From Phytophthora sp. 'mugwort' (lineage: Eukaryota > Oomycota > Peronosporomycetes > Peronosporales > Peronosporaceae), in contig JAUCEF010000016.1 of assembly GCA_033558025.1 (NCBI GenBank), positions 2,914,001 to 2,978,000 of the forward strand: a stretch of 64,000 bases of DNA, in the 5' to 3' direction. Of the stretch, positions 59,401 through 64,000 are shown one piece after another. The stretch's first letter is position 1; each line of letters starts with the position of its first letter. A program made the position numbers and the translations under genes. The notes under the pieces were generated by a model that ran no database searches, was not told where the DNA came from, and saw only the letters and a list, made by a program, of their open reading frames with translations.

Positions 59401-60504
59401 CTTGCTCATGCTTGGCACGTACAGCGCGTTCTTGATCTCGATCTCGCGCTCGTCGCCATTGGGCAGAACCACTTGTTCCACGATGGTCCCCACACCCATG
59501 ATGGCCGCCTTGTTGCCGTCGGCCACCGAAAGTTCGCCTTCGTTCCGCTCAATCAAATGGACGAACTTGGTCTTGTCGTTGCAGATGTGGTGCGTTGCGC
59601 CGCTGTCGACCGCCCACATCCCGGACACATTCTTGCCCGTCGAAACCCCACATTCCAGTGAAACCGCGAACGCTACTCGATCGTAGTCGTAGTCGTAGCC
59701 GTTGCTGTCGTTTCTCCACTGGATGTTGTTGACCCCGCGTCCACGGCCGTTGCCGCCGCGTCTCGGCCCTCGGTTCTCGTCCTTCTGCTTGGTCCAGCAC
59801 TTGTCAATCGTGTGCCCCACTTTTCCGCAGTACGTACACTGGCGAGACTCTCGGTCGGTGTTGAACGCCTTGGCCGCGTTCTCCGTCTTCACCGTCGCCG
59901 TCTTCTCGCCTTGTCTCTTGATGTGCTCGTTCGTGAGCACCTTCACGACGTCTTGCGACCGCAGTTCAGCGCTGCTCATCTCCAAGTTCAGCACGACGTT
60001 CTCGTAGCTCTTGGGGAGGCTGCGCAACAAGCAGATCGCCACGTCCTCGTCCTCCATCTTGGCACCGATGCTGCTGAGCTTGGCGCTGATGTTGAGGACC
60101 TCGTTGCAATGATGCAACACATTGCCGCCTTCCGACATCTCCATGCTGAAGAGTTGGCGCTTCAGGTAGATGCGTCCAGCCTTCTGCGAACCACCGTACA
60201 GCGTCTTCAGGCGCGACCAGGCAACCCACGCTTCCTCGCAGTCGTCGACCACATGGTGGTAGTCCGCGTCCATGTGGAGCAGCATCAGTCCGAAAGCGAT
60301 GTTGCTCAACTTGACGTAGTCGTCCTTGGCCCGCGAGTCCGTGTAGCTTGGCGTCGTCTCACGGTTCACGACATGCCACGTCGACTTGGTCAGGAACACG
60401 CCACGCATGTAGCGGTTCCACGTCGCGTAGTTGTCCCCGTTGAACTTGTCAATGGAGACCTTGGTCGAGGCGTCTTGGGCAGAGGACATGGTGCTTGGGC
60501 TCAT
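56464..60504 (-). CDS. gag-pol: Gag-Pol polyprotein of the intact A element
   Basis: This single 1346-residue frame encodes all proteins needed for copia retrotransposition in cytoplasmic particles. Domains: Gag 5-200; CCHC zinc knuckle C223, C226, H231, C236; protease [11 protein letters not shown] with Asp about 300; integrase zinc HARMGH (433-438) and CRGC (468-471); integrase D499, D562, E598 with D35E spacing; acidic linker about 720-825; RT with [11 protein letters not shown] (Asp about 943) and YVDD 1027-1030; RNase H SDADWAGD (about 1192), STSEAEY (about 1233), EDNQSC and LADIMTK. The start chosen is ATG 60504 inside the primer-binding site. The next Met (60489) is also possible. The in-frame GTG upstream in the LTR is not a credible start. 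Confidence 0.95.
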   Translation of the reverse strand: MSPSTMSSAQDASTKVSIDKFNGDNYATWNRYMRGVFLTKSTWHVVNRETTPSYTDSRAKDDYVKLSNIAFGLMLLHMDADYHHVVDDCEEAWVAWSRLKTLYGGSQKAGRIYLKRQLFSMEMSEGGNVLHHCNEVLNISAKLSSIGAKMEDEDVAICLLRSLPKSYENVVLNLEMSSAELRSQDVVKVLTNEHIKRQGEKTATVKTENAAKAFNTDRESRQCTYCGKVGHTIDKCWTKQKDENRGPRRGGNGRGRGVNNIQWRNDSNGYDYDYDRVAFAVSLECGVSTGKNVSGMWAVDSGATHHICNDKTKFVHLIERNEGELSVADGNKAAIMGVGTIVEQVVLPNGDEREIEIKNALYVPSMSKNLLSVPQINKSDKFQVVFDGTKMQIAHKGSKQVVATANLMDGLYWLQTPQRSANAATSGKTVDLHARMGHAPVEVLRKMVDTKMIKDAKAPSKSSGPSVCRGCQQGKMVQKPFPSNRDKRRYDTFELLHFDICGPMEENSLGGSKYLLLIVDEASGCMKGFCLRAKSESEDCIKTYIMKVQKQFGKKVKFVRHDGAREFATNSLNDFYEDEGIEQQTTVPYAHQTNGTAERAIRTIVTIGRSMLHHAKLDKCFWAEAAMTAIYVKNRLPSPKIEHKTPFEIVYKSKPSVKHMRVFGCRTYILTPKEKRLKWDPKARAGLFLGYEEVSKAYRLYDIEAGQVVISRDVNFDESTFGFSPPISDEDVDDLDFDSLDIDDDGPRQTEYKQAGKRKSRPSDEDEAARRPRAVRHRPGLEEASAPNDSPSHRTDADEEEKSGDQDEESTPSVFWRASANAVEAAVDLSEPSTFQEAVNGPDQLHWRKAIRAELKSMRLRGVFRAAKLPSGQRAIGTKWVFKIKRKADGSIEKYKARLVAKGFKQKYGIDYTETFSPVVKYVTLRMVIAIAKYFDWPLDQLDVVTAFLYGIMKELVFCAVPEGVDLDGDFDCLELVKAIYGLKQASRVWNETFDEFVCSIGFQVSAFDPCLYIKIVDGHCVLVLVYVDDVLITGSSPELISRTKTDLKTRFEMTDSGKCAFVLGIELVDGPDGSVTMCQRRYVDDILKRFGMDECKAVVSPVDISTRLISSDAATKVNAPFREAVGALMHLMTATRPDIAYAVGYASRFMENPQEEHWVAVKRIFRYLQGTKTHGICFKPGDNIDFRGYSDADWAGDLADRKSTSGYTFMLMGAPVSWGSKKQSSVSLSTSEAEYIALSLAIQEGKWIHRLLREILAAANETGPELMIREDNQSCIKMTKNPVNHGRAKHIDIKYHHIRDEVKRGEVKLEYCETSVMLADIMTKALAGPRHTDLTAALGIRGTSH

Positions 60505-60508
60505 AACC
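60493..60508 (-). promoter_or_regulatory. Primer-binding site of the intact A element
   Basis: GGTTATGAGCCCAAGC on the minus strand abuts the 5' LTR. Its complement matches the initiator tRNA-Met anticodon arm, and its ATG is the complement of the CAT anticodon and the first Gag codon. Confidence 0.82.
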
Positions 60509-60858
60509 TGATGAAAGGTATGGATCTTGGACACGAAGCTTGTACGAAGCGGAGGGAGGGACGTCGCAGACGGCGGGACCGGAGCGAAGGCACTTGAGGG
60601 GTAGAATGAAGATTCGAAAGTGATTGAATTGTTGGAGCTTACACCCTACTGTTATAGACACGCGACCCTGCGTCCTATCACCTAGTGCATCTAATCAACC
60701 ATCACTCACCGGTGTTCGTCCAATCATCCTACTCGTCTAATCATCGGTGGCGTAAACAACTTACCGTAATCACCATAATCAACGTGGGTTCGGATTGGAC
60801 CGGTTCGGGTTAACCGGTTCACGGCTAATAACTGATACCAATCCGGTAACCGTCAATA
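60509..60858 (-). repeat. 5' LTR of the intact A element
   Basis: This 350-bp LTR would hold the promoter. The initiator-like TCACTTTCG lies on the minus strand within 60611-60630, and the palindromic module near 60795-60820. It is followed on the right by the GAATC duplication. Confidence 0.95.
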
Positions 60859-60863
60859 GAATC
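60859..60863. repeat. Target-site duplication GAATC, right
   Basis: This is the second copy of the 5-bp duplication. RT sequence of the plus-strand A element (GAGCTGGTGGATGG) resumes directly after it. Confidence 0.95.
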
Positions 60864-61023
60864 GAGCTGGTGGATGGCCCGGACGGCAGCGTGACGATGT
60901 GCCAGCGGCGTTATGTGGATGATATCCTGAAGCGTTTCGGTATGGACGAGTGCAAGGCTGTGGTGAGTCCGGTAGACATGAGCACTCGACTGGCTCCAAG
61001 TGACGCAGCGACCAAGGTGAACG
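60864..61023 (+). pseudogene. RT continuation of the plus-strand A element
   Basis: It encodes [31 protein letters not shown] through SDAATKVN, the RT thumb region. Its frame continues from 56106 once the inserted element and one GAATC are discounted. It is cut by the C LTR at 61024. The flank GAACG (61019-61023) is a candidate target duplication whose partner would lie beyond the window. Confidence 0.88.
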
Positions 61024-61366
61024 TATTGAGGGTTGCCAGGTTTTGGTACTGTGTACCAGTAACCGGTTAACCCGAACCGGTCCAACACGATCCCGCGATG
61101 TTTACGGTACGTTGTTTACGCAACCGATGATTAGACGAGTAGGATGATTGGACGAGTGCGGAGTGTTGGTGATTGGATGCACCAAATGATTGGATGCAGG
61201 GCTGCATATCTATGTGGTAGACTAGGTAGTGTAAGCTCCGATAAATCAATCACTTTCGAATCTTCCTTCTTCAGCTCAAGTGGTCTTCACTCCGGTCCCC
61301 GCACCCAAGTGCAGAACTCCCTCCGCTCAACCCAAGCCTCGCTTCAAGACCTCAATACCTTTATCA
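61024..61366 (+). repeat. C-family 5' LTR, right-hand element
   Basis: This 343-bp LTR runs from TATTGAGGGTTGCC to ACCTTTATCA and matches the LTR at 3290-3633. It keeps the about 25 bp absent from 5510-5829 and is followed by the primer-binding site 61367-61382. Confidence 0.92.
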
Positions 61367-61370
61367 GGTT

Positions 61371-64000
61371 ATGAGCCCAAGCACCATGTCCTCTGCCCAA
61401 GACGTCTCGACCAAGGTCTCCATCGACAACTTCAACGGAGACAACTACGCGACGTGGAACCGCTACATGCGTGGCGTGTTCCTGACCAAGTCGACGTGGC
61501 ATGTGGTGAATCGGGAAACGTCTCCATCCTTTACGGACTCCCGGGCCAAGGACGAGTATGTCAAGTCGAGCAACATCGCTTTTGGACTGATGTTGCTTCA
61601 CATGGACGCCAACTACCATCATGTGGTCGACGACTGCGAGGAAGCATGGATCGCGTGGACGCGCTTGAAGACGCTGTACGGTGGATCGCAGAAGGCTGGT
61701 CGCATCTACCTGAAGCGACAGCTCTTCAGCATGGAGATGTCGGAAGGCGGCAATGTGTTGCATCATTGCAATGATGTCCTGAACATCAGCGCCAAGCTCA
61801 GCAGCATCGGCGCCAAGATGGAGGACGAGGACGTGGCGATCTGCTTGCTGCGCAGTCTCCCCAAGAGCTACGAGAACGTCGTACTGAACTTGGAGATGAG
61901 TAGCGCGGAGCTGAAGACGCAAGACGTCGTGAAGGTGCTCACGAACGAGCATATCAAGCGGCAGGGCGAGAAGACTCCGTTGGTGAAAACTGAAGACGCG
62001 GCCAAGGCGTTCAGTGCCGAGCGAGAATCTCGTCAGTGCACGTACTGCGGGAAATTGGGGCACATCATTGACAAGTGCTGGACCAAGCAGAAGGACGAGA
62101 ACCGAGGGCCAAGACGCAGCGGCAACGGCCGTGGACGCGGGGCCAACAACATCCAGTGGAGAAACGACGACTACGACTACGACCGTGTCGCGTTTGCGGT
62201 TTCGTTGGAATGCGGAAAATCGACGGGCAAGAATATGCCCGGGATGTGGGCGGTCGACAGCGGCGCAACGCACCACATTTGCAATGACAAGACCAAGTTC
62301 GCCACGCTGAATGAGCAAGACGAAGGCGAACTATCGGTAGCGGACGGAAACAAGGCCGAGATTAAGGGTGTGGGAACTATCATCGAACGAGTGGTTCTGC
62401 CCAACGGCGACGAGCGCGACATCGAAATCAAGGACGCGCTGTACGTGCCGAAGATGAACAAGAATCTGCTTTCGGTGCCGCAGATTAACAAGAGTGGCAA
62501 CTTTCAAGTGGTGTTCGACGGTGCGAGCATGCATGTCGCGCGAAAGGGCTCGAAGCAAGTGGTGGCAACGGCTGACCTCGTCGACGGTCTCTACTGGCTA
62601 CGCATACCACAACATTCGGTGAATGCGGCGACGTCAACGCGCAACGTGGATCTACACGCGCGGATGGGCCACGCTCCGATCGACGTGCTACGCAAAATGG
62701 TCAGCAGTGGCATGATCAAGGACGCGAAAACACCATCACAGTCGAGTGGCATATGTCGCGGATGTCAGCAAGGGAAGATGGTCCAAAAACCGTTCCCAAG
62801 CAACCGCGACAAGCGTCACTACGACGTATTTGAGCTACTCCACTTCGACATCTGCGGCCCCATGGAACAAGAGTCACTGGGTGGCAGCAAATATTTGCTG
62901 CTCATAGTGGACGAAGCCAGCGGATGCATGAAGGGTTTCTGCTTAAGTGCCAAGTCGGAGAGCGAAGAATGCCTCAAGACCTACATCATGAAGGTGCAGA
63001 CGCAGTTCGGCAAACGTGTCAAGTTCGTGCGCCACGACGGAGCCCGTGAGTTTGCTACTAATTCGCTCAAGGCCTTCTACGAAGATCAAGGCATCGAGCA
63101 GCAGACCACGGTTCCGTACGCGCACCAAACCAACGGCACGGCAGAGAGAGCTATCCGGACCATCGTTACGATTGGTCGCAGCATGCTGCATTATGCAAAG
63201 CTGGACAAGTGTTTTTGGGGCGAAGCAGCGATGACTGCTATTTATGTCAAGAACCGCTTGCCGTCGCCCAAGGTCGAAAACAAGACTCCGTTCGAGATTG
63301 TATACAAGTTCAAGCCAAGTGTGAAGCACATGCGTGTGTTTGGATGTCGGACGTACGTCCTGACCCCGAAGGAGAAGCGACTCAAGTGGGACCCCAAGGC
63401 TCGCGCTGGTCTGTTCATGGGCTACGAAGAAGTGTCGAAGGCGTACCGAGTTTATGACATCGAGGCGGGGCAGGTGCTGATAAGTCGCGATGTCACCTTC
63501 GACGAATCAAGTTTTGGTATCTCGACGACGATCTCAGGTAATGACGACGAAGATGTGAACCTGGGCTTCGACTCGCTCGAGATTGGTGACGATGACTCGG
63601 CAGGTCCGACCGAATTCAAGCAGGCGGGGAAGCGCAAGACTCGACCAAGTGATGCGGATACCATGTCAGTGAACTCGCGTCCTGTTCGCCGTGCGACTGG
63701 TTTGGAAGAAGCAAGCGCTCCTGTCACCTCGTTAGAGCGCCAAGCCAAACGCCGAGCGAGTGTTCGAATGGAACCTGGACTACCTGACGAAGAAGAGAAG
63801 GATGCTCAAGACAACGAAGAAGACGATTCCACTCCTCCCGTATTTTGGCGAGCAAGTGCCAACTCAGTGGAAGCCGGCGAGTTGTCTGAGCCGACGACAT
63901 TCCAAGACGCGGTGAACGGACCTGATCAAGTGCATTGGCGCAAGGCTGTTCGTGCGGAACTCAAGTCGATGCGACTTCGTGGTGTGTTTCGTGCTGCCAA
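61371..64000 (+). CDS. gag-pol: C-family Gag-Pol, open to the window edge
   Basis: From ATG 61371 in the primer-binding site the frame is open for at least 876 codons and runs off the window in RT ([10 protein letters not shown]). Gag carries the zinc knuckle [14 protein letters not shown] (from 62037). Protease has [11 protein letters not shown], four residues earlier than in A. Integrase has [25 protein letters not shown] and GTAERA, and the acidic linker ends FWRASANS. Private features are SSGICRGC, two residues shorter than E1 at the zinc motif, and an inserted [16 protein letters not shown] stretch in the linker. Codon-by-codon reading found no stop, so it may be an intact C element. Confidence 0.88.
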   Translation, partial: MSPSTMSSAQDVSTKVSIDNFNGDNYATWNRYMRGVFLTKSTWHVVNRETSPSFTDSRAKDEYVKSSNIAFGLMLLHMDANYHHVVDDCEEAWIAWTRLKTLYGGSQKAGRIYLKRQLFSMEMSEGGNVLHHCNDVLNISAKLSSIGAKMEDEDVAICLLRSLPKSYENVVLNLEMSSAELKTQDVVKVLTNEHIKRQGEKTPLVKTEDAAKAFSAERESRQCTYCGKLGHIIDKCWTKQKDENRGPRRSGNGRGRGANNIQWRNDDYDYDRVAFAVSLECGKSTGKNMPGMWAVDSGATHHICNDKTKFATLNEQDEGELSVADGNKAEIKGVGTIIERVVLPNGDERDIEIKDALYVPKMNKNLLSVPQINKSGNFQVVFDGASMHVARKGSKQVVATADLVDGLYWLRIPQHSVNAATSTRNVDLHARMGHAPIDVLRKMVSSGMIKDAKTPSQSSGICRGCQQGKMVQKPFPSNRDKRHYDVFELLHFDICGPMEQESLGGSKYLLLIVDEASGCMKGFCLSAKSESEECLKTYIMKVQTQFGKRVKFVRHDGAREFATNSLKAFYEDQGIEQQTTVPYAHQTNGTAERAIRTIVTIGRSMLHYAKLDKCFWGEAAMTAIYVKNRLPSPKVENKTPFEIVYKFKPSVKHMRVFGCRTYVLTPKEKRLKWDPKARAGLFMGYEEVSKAYRVYDIEAGQVLISRDVTFDESSFGISTTISGNDDEDVNLGFDSLEIGDDDSAGPTEFKQAGKRKTRPSDADTMSVNSRPVRRATGLEEASAPVTSLERQAKRRASVRMEPGLPDEEEKDAQDNEEDDSTPPVFWRASANSVEAGELSEPTTFQDAVNGPDQVHWRKAVRAELKSMRLRGVFRAA

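Larger units (their letters stand above)
56107..60858 (-). mobile_element. Full-length intact Ty1/copia element, A family
   Basis: This 4752-bp element has two 350-bp LTRs that look identical by eye. Both carry TACCAATCCGG where most A LTRs have TACCAAACCGG. It also has paired 5-bp duplications, a primer-binding site, a polypurine tract and one uninterrupted 1346-codon gag-pol. It is nested in a sister element. Everything visible is consistent with recent insertion and autonomous function. Confidence 0.95.
52561..61023 (+). mobile_element. A-family element, plus strand, split and truncated
   Basis: It has a 5' LTR at 52561-52910 and a body at 52911-56106 continuing at 60864-61023. It is interrupted by the full-length element 56107-60858 (target duplication GAATC) and ends at the C LTR at 61024. 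RNase H, polypurine tract and 3' LTR are missing. The left flank CACTC lies in the C LTR, and its partner was not found. Confidence 0.9.

Noticed and set aside
60505..60534. N-terminal extension [10 protein letters not shown] of the gag-pol frames
   Set aside because: It starts at a GTG inside the LTR. Eukaryotic translation would use the ATG in the primer-binding site (60504) or the next one, so the extension was dropped from all copies.
1..64000. Host genes, effector-like genes or tRNA genes between the elements
   Set aside because: Every stretch longer than about 300 bp is assignable to a retrotransposon, apart from 2972-3289. No secretion-signal or effector-like frame outside pol, and no tRNA fold, was found. 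The tRNA-like motif is only the primer-binding complement.

Overview
All 64 kb are LTR-retrotransposon DNA. I found no host gene, tRNA, rRNA or CRISPR array. The organism is most likely an oomycete of the Phytophthora type. This is an inference from three things: the flavour of the Ty3/gypsy pol remnant at the left edge, the copia-type Gag-Pol proteins, and an oomycete-like initiator motif in every LTR family. GC is moderate and introns are absent.

Three related Ty1/copia LTR families, here called A, B and C, account for everything right of 3290. A has 350-bp LTRs with TA...CA ends. B has 340/357-bp LTRs with TG...CA ends. C has LTRs of about 344 bp with TA...CA ends. All three share the same layout: the LTR, then a primer-binding site complementary to the anticodon half of initiator tRNA-Met, then one Gag-protease-integrase-RT-RNase H frame whose stop codon overlaps the polypurine tract.

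Layout. 1-3289: decayed gypsy pol, minus strand. 3290-6032: broken C elements in opposite orientations. 6033-10298: damaged A-family element (A0). 10299-15028: B copy 1. 15029-16831: recombinant gag pieces and an extra B LTR. 16832-26314: A1, split by B copy 2 at 20510-25239 with 5-bp target duplication TTCTG. 25965-30700: A2, sharing an LTR with A1. 30351-52347: tandem array of a 2.81-kb unit, each unit one A LTR plus the Gag-protease-integrase half of an A element. 52348-52560: C LTR fragment. 52561-61023: A element on the plus strand, split at GAATC by a full-length intact A element (56107-60858, minus strand). 61024-64000: 5' LTR and open gag-pol of a C element that runs off the window.

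The most unusual object is the tandem array. Its repeating junction is explained by one A element having inserted into another at ATTGG, followed by unequal crossing-over between same-direction LTRs. Four array units keep an open 821-822-codon Gag-protease-integrase frame without RT, each behind its own LTR and primer-binding site. The element at 56107-60858 has two LTRs that look identical, paired target duplications and a 1346-residue Gag-Pol frame, so it is the best candidate for a recently active element.
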